Shown in pieces: positions 39,201-51,773 of a stretch of DNA of 64,000 nucleotides (position 1 is its first letter; each line of letters opens with the position of its first letter). The DNA is from Tubulanus polymorphus (taxonomy: Eukaryota > Nemertea > Palaeonemertea > Tubulaniformes > Tubulanidae). Position numbers and translations under genes: made by a program. The notes beneath the pieces were generated by a model, which saw only the letters and a list, made by a program, of their open reading frames with translations, was not told the DNA's origin and made no database searches. The stretch spans positions 7,490,485 to 7,554,484 of the forward strand of contig NC_134027.1 of assembly GCF_964204645.1 (NCBI RefSeq), in the 5' to 3' direction.

Positions 39201-39430
39201 TCGATGTGCGCTAGGCTTAGAACCAACGTAAAAACTTGCTAGTTTCCATACCACGATATAAATGATTTTTTGTCACGAATCGTCAGGAAAAAATAATTCA
39301 CGATGTCCCTAATCAGTCACCATACTCGACCCTTATTCAGTCGTTCTTATCCATTTCAGTTGCCAATAAATGGATCTCGGAATACCGGAATACATTCGTT
39401 AGAAGGTGTGCTCTGGACCGAATTCTGTAA
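36231..39430 (+). CDS. P4HA: Prolyl 4-hydroxylase subunit alpha (collagen P4H, P4HA family)
   Basis: This is an ER-luminal 2-oxoglutarate/Fe(II) dioxygenase subunit that hydroxylates proline in collagen-like sequences, usually as a tetramer with PDI. Twelve coding exons: 36231-36409, 36533-36678, 36766-37118, 37239-37290, 37402-37541, 37621-37779, 37918-37988, 38070-38169, 38293-38349, 38559-38633, 38724-38883 and 39360-39430. They total 1563 nt (520 aa; human P4HA1 is 534). The start MNSLLISLILIKLVNSEC gives a clean signal peptide; an in-frame ATG at 36210 would add seven residues. Exons 1-4 carry the N-terminal dimerisation/TPR-type region (HPTGAYKLIKRM, YEIDYWQPIEWLL), and Cys-containing KLCRGEE precedes the catalytic domain. 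Iron ligands are visible as HTD (GLGGHYLPHTDYFDY) and the distal His in TIHSGCPVLVGSKW, with the 2OG-binding Lys in GSKW. Exon 7 ends at an in-frame TTC|GTAGGT donor with an 81-nt intron; reading through gives a false stop. It lies antisense inside the putative LIM-isoform intron. Confidence 0.93.
38421..38534. mobile_element. Foldback element in P4HA intron 9
   Basis: The left end CCCGGATCCTGTTCCGG is complementary to the right end CCGGATCCCGG, preceded by GGAA. The interior has repeated GAGTTAA/TTAACTC inverted pairs. It is about 114 bp. Its style is similar to the 2834 and 17290 hairpins, but its ends differ, so it is probably a separate family. Confidence 0.6.
38900..38938. repeat. 39-bp perfect-arm palindrome just inside P4HA intron 11
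   Basis: CCTTGGAGTAATCA and TGATTACTCCAAGG are perfect 14-bp arms around an 11-bp centre that itself contains CTTGACAAG. It begins 16 bp downstream of the exon 11 donor. It could fold in the pre-mRNA close to the splice site. Confidence 0.75.
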
Positions 39431-42400
39431 TATCATTACTTCGTTGAACTATTACTACATTTTATCGCTTTCGATTGATACATTTTCGCTCGTCCAACAA
39501 ACTAACCTCTGTTGATATGCTCAGACGATGATGCTCATTTGATCCTAATAGATTTTCTGTAAATTTCCAACGATAAGTTGACATATAATCACGAACATCC
39601 ACCAAGCTCAATACCATGAAATATACACCCGTATTTTATACATTGATAATCAATAAGTTATTTATTGCACAATAAATAAACAACATTATGCTTTAACATT
39701 GACACACTGTAAACTGACTATGAACTATACGTTAGTCCCAAGTGATGAAACTCGAATGACATGACGTCAGAACCCTAAGGATGCTAATTTCATTGAAATA
39801 AACGACCCAAATATCTCAGATTTGATCTTCCTAGTCATTTAGAAACAACAATTCCATTTTCAGAACTATACTCTTCCCGACAAAGTACCTTTCTTTTCTT
39901 TTACATATACAGTGGATGATGCCATTTTAAACTCGCAATACAATAGCAATATTGCGACTAGTTGTCCGTCGCCGGTTCGAGAGTTTGTCAGAAAAGATAA
40001 TTGATAACTGAATTTCGAATAAAGATTGGAATGTCTAATTGTGCGCGAGATCTTCTTCCTTTAATTTCTCGTGCAAATGCGAAGTAACTGCCTCAACCGT
40101 GGGCATTTCCTCTTGTTCATGGATTAACCTTAAACATGCAGAGGTTGGACAAATCGACTTTTCACTTCTTCCGTAATTAGCGGCTAACACATTGAATGAC
40201 GTGCTGTGACGTCACTTGAATAACCCCAAGAATCATCTACCGTTACGTACAAGTAGTAGTAGAAGCGAAAACATTCAAAGCTATATTAGTCTTCATGTTC
40301 ATCTATTATAAGCGATATTTTTCGAATATTTCTACATACATCATCTAGTAACTAGACATACAATCTGCTCGTCGAGAAGGATATTTCAAGATCAGCGTTA
40401 CCGGACTTATAGGCTACTTACTGTTGGTAAGGAAGACACAGCCCCGAAATAACCACGAGTAACCTTTGCTATTCATACCCAATCATGATCGTTTACAAGA
40501 TATGTAGCGCGACATTTGATCTCGATTGAGGTCCTGCACCGCCGAATGGGAAACTACATTTCAATTACATCATAAATGGAATCTTCACATCAAATTAAGT
40601 TACATTAACGGAAAAAAGTAAATGACATAGAATATACCGATAGACATCAAGTAAAACGATAGTTTTCTGAAATTATGCCCTCTCACCGTCGATCTACCCA
40701 GTTATCTTCCTTATCTATCTATTCATTCAAAAATCCATAAAGACAAATCTTTGTGAATTTTTGATTCATCGTATTGGTTCACTCAGCAAGTACTTACAAA
40801 AAAGTAAACATCAGATAATCAAGAAAATGAAATTGAAATATGAGATGATCTTTCATTGCTGTGAACGTCTAAAATCATTTGATATAATCATCACCACATC
40901 TGTAGGTCAAATTCATCAAATGAATTGATAGTGCACACGGAGCATAGATTGCCAATAGGAGTATTGTTCAAACACTGGTTAATACAACGTAAAAATTGCT
41001 TCTTTTAATCACTTTTTTATACCAGCACGCGTATTACTTGGAGAAACCATCGTTAGTTTCAACATGAAGATTCTCAAAGATGGATTCCAAGCAGTCACAA
41101 CTTCATTCTTTTTGTAATGATTATACTCTGATTTCCGAGTTGCATTTACATTAAAAAAATCTTTTTACGGCGTACTATATTTATTCATTATAATCAGAGA
41201 GATATCTACGTACCGTGGTAATTACGCCCGTCTTTTTAGGTATACGAGGTAATTATGAACCCCAAACCCTCAATTAGGGTTATAGCGGACAGAACCCCAG
41301 GAATAAACCAGCTGACACGAGTTTTTTTATATGGCTTATATCAAGATCATCTTAATAATTCTATAGTCAATCTAACATTTACAATGCCAATCTAACAAAG
41401 ACCAGTCGTTAAGATTAAAAACCACTTTTGGCTTAATTCGCGACAGCGTAACTGGGCCGGCTCTAGATACCTATCGAATGCACTTGTCTTGAATCTGAGT
41501 GTGAAGGGTGTAATTACCCCGTAGCTAGCTCTCTGGCTATATAATATTTGAGCAACGTGACTATTTGAAACAACGGGACGCGCATATATTTGAAAGATGA
41601 ATGATTCAACAGTGGTTTTCGCATAAATGAAGTTCTACCCTGGTAATCGAGGATCAAGGGATGACGATGATGCTTTAAGCACATTATACGTATCAAAAAT
41701 GATATTAACACATCTATTGATGTCCACCAGGTTGTAAGCTCTGTGAAATATAATTCCTCAATACTTTATTTCGGCTTTTTACAATATTTACGTGTTTTCG
41801 TCTCTCAATTATGTAAACTGTTTTTACAATTTAGGGCTTTTCCAGAGAATTATTGTCTCATTAACTTTCATTCGGATGGTAATACTGTTACAAAAATGAG
41901 CATAGAAGCGACAATGAAATGAGTCTTTCAGCGGGTGCACATAATTGAAAACAGACAAATCAAAATGCTTGATTATGATATTAATAATGAGAATTTAATT
42001 CTCTTTTCGCCATTACAATGCCCTAAAGCGACTTCCGAATAGTTTGGATCGATCTAGTACGAGATCGATCATAGCGATCAGAGTCTGGTGACGTCATCGG
42101 AACGAAGAGGAGGGCATTGTGTATGATTTTCCGGTGTCTGATTTGTTGTTGCTGTTGCAGACGAACACTGCGTTGTCTGTACATATTTGTATCTGAAAGA
42201 ATAAAAAGTAAGATGTTATGCGATGCAGTTAGTAACAATTTCAAAATAACCTAACCTCGACGCTCCTGGGTATTTTGGTTTTTGGTGCGTAGGTTGAGCG
42301 ACCCACACATTTGTACAAAATACATTGTCTATCCCTTTTCGATCTCCATGATTATGACTAAAACATATCTACGGTTAAGTTATGACAGAAATAGTAACCA

Positions 42401-45400
42401 TTAGGAGTCTGCTCAGATTATTCCCGAGAAAAAGTAATTGATTGGTTTTCGGAGTGATCGGTGACGTAAGAAAAATACATGGGATATGCCCAATAGATCA
42501 GCAGTCCATCGACTAACCACAAGGTCATACCTCGTCATGACTGACCCGTCTTCTTTTTATCACGATTTGGCTGGAAATCGTTTCACAGATTATGCAATTA
42601 TCGGTTAGAAAATTCTATTTGTTTAACGGATGATAGCGTAATAAATGAAAGTCGCATTTGATTACATTTTGTATTAATAATTTACGATATCTTCTACCGC
42701 AGTCCTCGTTTGTGAAGGGTATCGTGACGATGGCAAATATAAATTTGTCCAGGAACGAAATTTCATTTTTCAATTTTATCTACGTTGGGATGGAATCTGC
42801 GACGATGTCATGGCATCGCATTCAAACACAACATCAGATTGTATTGGAAAACCAAATTGGAGGGAGAGATTTCTGAAAGTCTGAACACAGCACAGGAGTC
42901 CAATAAATGGGGAAAATTTAGTTAAATTTGGCCACTTCTACAGTTACATATCGACGGACAAAATAACAATTGAACGCTACACATGAAAGAAAATCTCTGA
43001 GATCAATTAACACACGGGGATATTTTTTTTCTTGATGTCCACATTTCTATATCATATTTTTACTACTGCTGAGTGTGGAATTAAATCCATAACACGCCAG
43101 TTATGAGTTACGGAATTTCTTGTCTGGTATCTGTAAAAAAATTCTTCCAACGTGTAACGTGGCAAACTTTGAAACCCGTTTTGCTCACCATCTACACCTA
43201 CAATATCTTACTGAAGCAATTTTTTATCTCGCATTCCAATGTGGTTCTAATAATATGAAGCAGCGCATTATTTCGAATATGCACCAGCAGCGATAAATTC
43301 GGTTCCTCGGCAAACCGGTGATGATATAACTACCACTTGTTCTGAGAGTCTATCTATCCATCGCGATGAAACCTGTTTTTCGAATATTCCTTGAACATTA
43401 TCAAAGTATGAATTGTGTTTGAATACAATTACCGATTCTGTTCCCGCACTGTTCTTGGTGGCAAAGTCCATAGCACGGATTTGACAAAAATAGGATAAAT
43501 ACATAACTACAGCAGACGTGCGTCAGATATCATTAACCTAAAATTCAAGCGTTTAGGCATTACGAGTCTTTTTGGCCCCTTTTTGATTTTTCTGTTGACC
43601 TGAAGCAATGCTTATCGTGATACGATGTTGGATACGAATATTGAGTTAACATGTGAGGGACGATAGTTTGCAGACGATTTTTGTGGTGGAATCTGCGGCA
43701 TGCCATCCCATTGGCCGAGGATATAACAAAATATTTCTAACGTTTGTAAACATACGTGGATTTACAGACTCATGTTGCCACCGCTTGTGAATTTCATACC
43801 AACGATTCAGATGATACGGTTGCCATGATAACACCTTAATGAGTGGGACGTTTCGCTCAATAGCGATAGTAATATTGAATCAAATGTATTGAATTAAAAA
43901 CTCCTTATATAGACGTAATATATACGTCCATGTAAATAGTAAGTAAAGACATTGTTGTAGACACATTAAATCTCAAGACACGATTCTGTAACAGACACCG
44001 ACCCATGTACGTCCATGGAGAAGTTTCTGCCATCATATCTTCACCCAAATCACCCTCCCGCATCGATTCAAGTCGTGTAAGATGGATGTGTGTATTCGCG
44101 ATAATATTATTCTATGAAAAATTCAAGTGCAAAACCAATAAAATGCATAATGAAGAGTAAGTGGTATAGAATTTGAAAACACCCGTCACGAAAGTCCTTC
44201 CTTGTACGTCGAGTGGAAACTAATGGCAACTTGTTTATTATAGGTGGTTGTTGCAATGTCAACTTGAGTTGTATACGAGTGACATTATTTGTCAAATTTA
44301 CATCACGATTAAACATGCTTTTTAATGCAGTTTTTATATTACAATTATCCGTTTAATGTACAAGATGGAAATGCAGGGCAGAAATAAACTACGTATAATC
44401 ATTATAATCATGAATATGCATGGAATAATTTATTGATTTTTTTCGAACGCAATTATGAACGAGATTGATAGCGGGGAACTTAGACAGTATAGCTTCTGAT
44501 ATGTCCAATATTCAAATGATATGTAGAATTCGAAAAAAAAAGTTGCTAACGGTTCAGAATTTCCTTTAAAGATGGGTTTGAATTTTAAAACTATGTCAAC
44601 TTTGGACCCACGGTTAAGTTGTCACCTTGGTGGTTGGACTTGACAATGGTTCAACTTAAGTTCAATTTCAATTATAAAACTCAGCTGCGTTCACCTACAA
44701 CTAGTCAACTATCGTACTGATTAATCCATTCCATTTAAAAATAAAGATGAGTTAGAACTAATATTTTGGTTGAATAGATGAACAGTATTTACTGTAGATA
44801 TTAAATGCAAATCCGTACACAGCTGTCCGGTTTGAAACAACCATATAACAATGATACAGCTGTGGGCGACATTTTCATTTCTGTATAATATATTATTTCT
44901 ATTCTGCTGATATACAACAACATTTGTTTTCTCAGATTGGGCTAAGTGTGGGTTTTAGCCCTAAAGTACTATTTTGACACCAGTATCCTAAGCTCTGAGT
45001 TTGATCTTATTCTGATACGATGCAAAGGTCTTCATTGTTACAATCTTCCTTAAAAACTATAAAACCTACATTAACCTAACTGAATAGTTATTTATAGGTT
45101 TACAGAGAGAAATTTAGTAAACCTTATTATGGAAATGATTCACCCAACAGTTTCATACGCCAGTTTCGTACTATAGCGATTGCAGTTTCTGAAGGATGTT
45201 ATTTTCTCGCCGTTACATTTTCATATTGAGAAGCGGGTGATGAAGTACTTAAACAGTTATTGGATCCTCGTTTTGCAGCCTCTGCTTCAGGCTTGTGCCG
45301 TCTCCGTGTCGGCGTAATCAGAGTAACCAACTGCAATATCTACTGACACGATATAATCAATAATCGATAGTAATTCAGACGATAATTCATTACCATTTGT

Positions 45401-48400
45401 AAAGGTCAATTCTCGCTCGCCATCTGGTCTTAAAATCCGTACAAATCCCCAATCTGGATGTAGTCCTACGGATCATGTACATGAATCATTTCACGGCGGG
45501 TGATTAAATGGTCGTCATTAATTCTAAGGCACCGAAATACATGTATCATGACATCTATGAAATATCCACTGGAGGCATTGTGCAGAGGCGTATCCAGGAT
45601 TTTCGCGGGTTGCTCAACTGGTCATCCCAAGAAATATATAATGATATGTCTCCATTTCATGCATTCGGTGAGCATTTTTAGGTACTGCTCGATCATCTTA
45701 TACATTCAAGATGGACCATTGTACTTTGAAAAGTAGCGTTGAAAAACTGAAAATAAATAATTATGAAGGAGGGGGTGCTACCTCCCAGGATCCGCACCTG
45801 CTGTGGCTGTGGTAATAACATGGTGTATAGAAGTCGTCTATTTTTTCACTTACATCGGGGCAGGTGTCGACAACACACCTATTCGATTCGATAACACAAC
45901 TAAAAATCTTCGTTCAGAAAAGTAATCGCCTACCAGCGGAATTGATAAGAGAGCCGCGGCGGTGAGAGAAAATTTAACGATATGGTAGAGTCGTTACTAG
46001 GCGCGAATAAATTGGAACTTGGATCGGTAACAAAGCGTAATAAAGATTAATTTATGGGCATCCTAGGAAGTTTTAGCAATTTAATCAACTCGCCACGGGA
46101 ACTGTTACGACTACCGTGTCATAATACACACATAATATACAACGCGTAGATTTCCTGAAACCTGTTAAATGTTATCTTTGATTAAACCAGTTGTCGCGAA
46201 GGCATTAAATCGGCAACTTTTCCTATGATTTTTTTTTTCACCGTAAAAATAATCAAGTCACAATAAACATGAGAGACTGCTTTCGTAATCAATCCGTAGA
46301 ATCTGATGAACCGAACTGAAAGGGAACCACCAACAGATTCGCCCAATCGGAATCGCAGAAGGATGTCATCAGAGGAAACCCCAGTTGGTGTAATTATTTA
46401 TCCAGTGAAAATAAGTTTAAATTGTTCAATTATAAGAAGAAACCTGAATCGAATGTGGTAGGAAAGCAACGCAGGAATCCCTCTAAAGATCATATACATG
46501 GGCCATACATAGTTGGGTAATTTTCTCTGTTCTGATATTTTGTGTAATTATCATCTACGATAAAACATTTGCATACAAACGAGGAAGCAACAATTAACAC
46601 GTTACTAGAGTTAACCAGCTATAGGTTTCATATGTTCTCAACAGCAATGTAAATTGCTACCATCAAAGTTGTTAATGTACCAGATAGTGTCTGCGATATT
46701 AATGCGTTGTTGATAAGCCGTATTAGAGAATTCCTTCGCCATGAACCGGTGAAGCTTTTTAAAGTTTACGTATCTGTGTATGAATGAAGAGAAGCAGCAA
46801 TACTGTAGCAAAAGAAAAGTACCGTGAAACTAAGTTGTGAAAACACAAATAACCTCTAGTAAAGTGTAGAGAAAAAAACAAATAAAAGCGTAGATCCATG
46901 AAAAATGAAACATTTTTACTAATTTAGCAGCCAACAGTATTCAAGTCGCCTTTTCATTGAAGTCGGGAAAACAGGCTACAGATAATGTAGGAAAAGATGT
47001 TTGGAGATTTTGCGCGCATAGCGTAAACCGGAAGGGCTTTGGTGAACGCGCAAATACGACTAGACACCAAACGACGAGTACACCGGTATCCCTCTAGAGA
47101 ATATGTTCCTCTACGCTCTGTTACTGAGATATTCAAAAAGAAAATAGCAGAAGACGAAATATGTAAACAGGGTAATATGCATTCTAATTAAGAACGGTTC
47201 AATTTCGCTTCCATCTGCCGTTGTCAAACATCAGGAATATGCAGAATAGCCAATGAATTTCCAATAATCCAGCTATTCATTCCGTAAATTTAGTACTGTT
47301 ATCATATACTATTATGTAACGAACGATGATTCACACCTAGTGGCATCTGCTAATTTACTTTAACGTTTGGAAAAGTCAGCCATATACATATATATAGATT
47401 ATACATATCATTACATTTAGTAAGACCGATACATGTTAGCTCGTCTCATAAAAATAGTCTGGGGAGTTTTCAAATCAATCGAACTAACTCCGAAAGATTT
47501 TTAAAAATCCGTGTACAAAATTTGCATATAATATACGTGGAAATTGGTGTAAGTGGCATACAAAACGTTTCAGCCATAAGAGGATTTATTTACAATCGAA
47601 AATCGAAAAAAATCCATCCCATCAAATTGACGAATAGTGTAATTATTCAGTGCTTGAGGATAATGGTGATCGATTCTGGCATCTACGGGAACTATACGTA
47701 CAAGCACTGTTGCGATTGCTTCATACCGGCGCGCGAGGATGTGCCGGCGAATTTCCCAAATGATATCGTGTTGGCATACACCATAGAACATATACTCTAG
47801 GAAAGAAATGGGCCCGTAAAACGACCGGCCGCCGATGCGATTTTCGGAATCCAAGAATGCTTGCGATCTTTACCGAACCGCAGTAAAATCCCTTTTCTTA
47901 TAGTCTATGGTTTTAGTCACCTCAGATTAAAACCAGTGAGAAAATGAGAGTACTTGAAATGCACGTCGTAAAAAATAGAGATTCTTAACACAGCCCCAAT
48001 AAATGTGTTTTTCGTCAAGCGTCCAGAAAGGCGCATCTTATCTATTGGTGCTTGGTAATATAGTTTAACAATGCCTCAAGGACGACGGATATTGTCATCA
48101 ATCCAGAATGTGACACAAAGGGAATTATCGACGTAGCCTTGAGACACATCTGAGTTTGATACGACCAGAGAAGTGTGATGAAGTCTCATCACACTTCCCT
48201 GATACGACTGACGACAGCTATTCAAAGAGTACCGTTCCCGAAGCGTGGCGTGGAGTCCAAGTTCCAAATTACGCGCGGATGCATAGCTTCGCGACACCCA
48301 CTGCCAAATGATGGGAGTGCAAGGGTCGAATACAGTTCAAGATTCATACGCTAATTTCACCCAAGGCCTGCCGGCTGATTTGTCTCTCAGAAGTAATTTT

Positions 48401-51209
48401 CTTCTGCTCATAGGTCCACCGATTGACTTGACCATGCGGAGAAACTAACATAAATCGAGAAATAATGAGATTTTTGTTCGTTTTATATCTGACCTAACGG
48501 GAATATGATACCAACAATGAACATAATAAGTGCTAAAAGGTCACAGTGTCAGATATCGACGTATCACTAATGCTTAGTATCATGGACCATGCATATCACC
48601 GTTTGTTTTCGTTCACGATCTGAATTTCTATTTTTCTTTGTGATACCCCAGTCTTTCATTCTAATATAGAAATCATGATTTTGATCAAACTTGCTTTTCA
48701 ATATTCACAATTATGTGCGTAGAATTCACTCATCACCCAGGGCTGATTCATTTGCTATTACTGTGTACGTATCCTTGGCAACGTGACATTGCCTTGATTT
48801 TGGACATCACGGCAGAAATAATGAACTGAAAGAGTATGATTATTTCGTATGGATCCCGCTGGTACACCAGCAAACACTGTGTACATGATCCATAGACAAT
48901 GACATTTACCCTGGTAATCCGATTCATCAAAATGGCCAGAAATTTGCTGGTTTCGTTTACTCTGACATATACCCATATAATAGTCAGACACCTAAAATGA
49001 GCGAACATGGACAACTAATTACATCCATGTACAGACACCACTCTGACGTAATCGATGTTATACACGAATTGTAGTCCCGATTTCAGAAATCTCCATCACA
49101 ACTCATTCGTTGGAAAAAGGGTATTCGCTCACCAGCGGAAAAAATTCACCCTGAACGAAGGTTTAGGTTTTGCGATCTGTGGTGGCAAATACTGATAAAT
49201 TGTTATTTGGCTCGTTTGGTTTTGATGCGGAATACAAAATTGCGCAATTCTACGTATTTCATACGCTATGGGTGTATATTGCAGTCTTCGCCATAAAAAA
49301 GACATATATATTCGATTTTTTATCGAAGCTTGTTGTGAATGTCAGATGACATCTTCAAAAAGGGAAGTCATCTTCTTTCTGCACAAACAATATAGCACCA
49401 ACTGGTCTAGCCAAGACCTGAATGAACCCGTCAATATTCTCGTACATGTACTTAATATTCGATACTTGATTAATTGATATTCATCAGGAGAACAGAATGA
49501 AGTCAGTAGTTCATGTTGATATATTTACATTTATATGCGATCAGTATGTAGAACAGGTGATCTCGTGTCAGGTTATATAGGTAAAATCTTACGTCAATAT
49601 AACCACAATGATACAACGACCCCTTTCCAGTCCCATCCTTTACATAGTAAACAAACTATGCTGTGGTATCAGACTTCAAATAAAGCGCATCATTGTTAAA
49701 AGCCGTTCTGATATTGTCCTGTATTTGTTCGCGTAAATCTTTTATCTAGAACCTCCCAAGCGCCCTACTCTTCTATAATCCAAGGCACTTAACTCCAAGC
49801 TTAGACTTGCCCCAGACAAGAAAATGGCCTCTTTCTAGTTTCCCATAAAACGTGATGGTTAGGGACCTGGATCTTGCTCCGACGTCTCTGCAGGCAATTT
49901 GGGTTCACTGACTTTTTTCTGTCTTTCAACTGTCATATGATCCACAGCGCATATTGAAAAAAAAAACACGAAAGGCTGATTTAACTAATGCCTGGAATGT
50001 TCGACAAAGGTGCGCTTTTGTCACAGGTGTTTCGTCAATCTAGGCCAGCAGTATCAGTATCAGTGTCAACGATTTATTAATTATATCAAAACCGCACTAC
50101 AGTACGCACGAATATATATATGCAACATTTTGGGTTAAAGGATGTTATCGCCTCATCAATTCACTGGACCTGTCTTCTCAACTTCTGCATAAATCATCAT
50201 CATGATATATATGACGCCATTGATATAACATCGGTTCAAATTCGAAAACGTTGCTGACGTCACTCAATACGTTTACGTGAATGATGTAATGAAGAAAAAC
50301 GATATCCCTCGATATAGAGACGAGATCTTACGATTGCTACGTAACTTGCCAACAACACTGTTCGCGTCGCTCTTCGTATTTATCCACGTCACTTTCACGA
50401 ATACGTTTCACGGGTCCGTAATGAGATGTCGGAATTAATAGAATGTTCACTTGCATAATACATTCTAATGAAGACACAGATTAAGTTACAAATGACTGTG
50501 GTCTGTGTGTATATATAAATGTGCCAGACGAGGTTTATCGAGATACAGACTACTAATCGAATGTTGCTGTTCCATCGATCTGCGACGTTCGTTCGACCTG
50601 AAGATTCTGAATACGAGGAGTGCGCTGTTTGATACGCCATCCAACTTTTCAAATCACACAGCTACAATATTTCCATTGACCATAAAAGCTGGTTGTAGGA
50701 AAAATGGCCAAGGAAAAAAATTGCCAAGGTAAAAATGGCCAAGGAAAGCTTTCGTCTCGAACGGACCGTGGTTCTTCTATATCGCAAGGAACAACCCAAA
50801 GTCGAATGTCCATAACCATAATGTATATAATAATACTATTATCTTAATTATGAGATAGGTCCGATGACCGATGTGCTCATAGCTCGCCAAGGCTTTCATT
50901 AATTAGCGTGTGCATGAATTATTTAAATCTTTTCGAAGTGTACTAGTCTTATGATTAGTATGGCTCCTGCAGCTGTCCAAATTCGTATTCAGTGTTTGCT
51001 TCGAATTTTCTAAGAATTTTCAATATCCCGAGGCACAATTCCTTTGACGAAATAGACGATACCGACAACAAGCGCATCAAAGTCTTTACTAATACTGCTA
51101 TTATATATTTCATGTACATGTACTACAATCCCCTCCGATCCATTTGATTCGAACACAAAACGTTTAGTTGTGATCATGATATGTGGGAACAAATGGATCA
51201 AACACTTAC
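39431..51209. other. 11.8-kb region without a supported gene
   Basis: I examined both strands. Open frames here are short, lack family resemblance and rarely have coherent splice sites. If the LIM exon at 51210-51773 splices to the KY-like gene, all of this is one intron. Contents noted are the palindrome at 48166-48203 and a possible terminal-exon-like open frame at 42192-42023 on the minus strand (acceptor TTTCAG, stop TAG), which I do not call as a gene. Confidence 0.5.
48166..48203. repeat. Second copy of the CAGGGAAGTGTGATGA palindrome
   Basis: CCAGAGAAGTGTGATGA and TCTCATCACACTTCCCTG form arms matching the palindrome at 34394-34428, with one substitution in the left arm and a slightly longer centre. 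Confidence 0.75.
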
Positions 51210-51773
51210 CTCATCACTAAAGCTTGTTCGGTACTGTTTTTTCGTCTGTTCATTCGTAGCTCTTGGCGTAGTCTTATACGTCTGATTTTGTTGTTGAGCA
51301 GCAGAACCGACAGAATTATGATAACTACTGTAGGGATTTGGGGGATAGGTCCTCAAGGAATGGAAACTGTGAGAATTGCCTAACGTTGCGCGTGGAACGT
51401 GTTGTGAACAATATATTTCTCTGTCGACACCGGAACTAAGGAGGAAGTTTTTGAGCGTCAATTTGATTTGACACGTTTTGCAGTTGAAGCATTCTTTATG
51501 ATACAGCAAACGGAATTCAATTCTAACCCTGTCGACGGGATATACGCGGCGTAAACATCGTCGACACGGATCTATCACACTAGCCGGGGGCGTATCACTG
51601 TGTCGTTTTTTAAGGATTGATTTGATGCCTCCTGTGGCGGGGGCACTAGCCACACTGCTGATACTGTCCCCGCGTCGCATCCCAACCGGATCCATGTTAT
51701 TCCGGACAAATTGTTCACGTCTTATCGTGTATACATTGCTCGCACTTTCCCCTCTACGTAAATAAGCCGCCAT
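51210..51773 (-). CDS. LIM-domain exon; probable alternative first coding exon of the KY/hillarin-like gene
   Basis: On the minus strand a start at 51773 (MAAYLRRGESASNVYTIRRE) opens 188 codons ending at a GAG|GTAAGT donor in phase 0. An acceptor-like TTATTCCAG lies directly before this ATG, so an upstream untranslated exon is likely. The centre is one LIM zinc-finger: CRRC, 17-19 residues, HKEC, FNCKTC, about 20 residues, YCSQH. This fits C-x2-C...H-x2-C-x2-C-x2-C...C-x2-H. Before it is KSILKKRHSDTPP; after it is a Ser/Tyr/Gln-rich tail ending YRTSFSDE. Hillarin and LTD-1 combine one N-terminal LIM with the same transglutaminase-like domain found at 23741-26060. The phase-0 end matches the phase-0 start of the IRYSYVNPEWEYD exon at 33124. 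I therefore infer an isoform of about 3003 aa. The alternative is a separate small LIM gene. Confidence 0.75.

Noticed and set aside
45500-45736. 78-codon open frame with VSRIFAGCSTGHPKKY
   Set aside because: No domain resemblance or splice context; treated as chance.
51198-51383. Plus-strand frames opposite the LIM exon
   Set aside because: These are antisense shadows of the LIM exon; the minus strand has the zinc-ligand spacing and splice signals.
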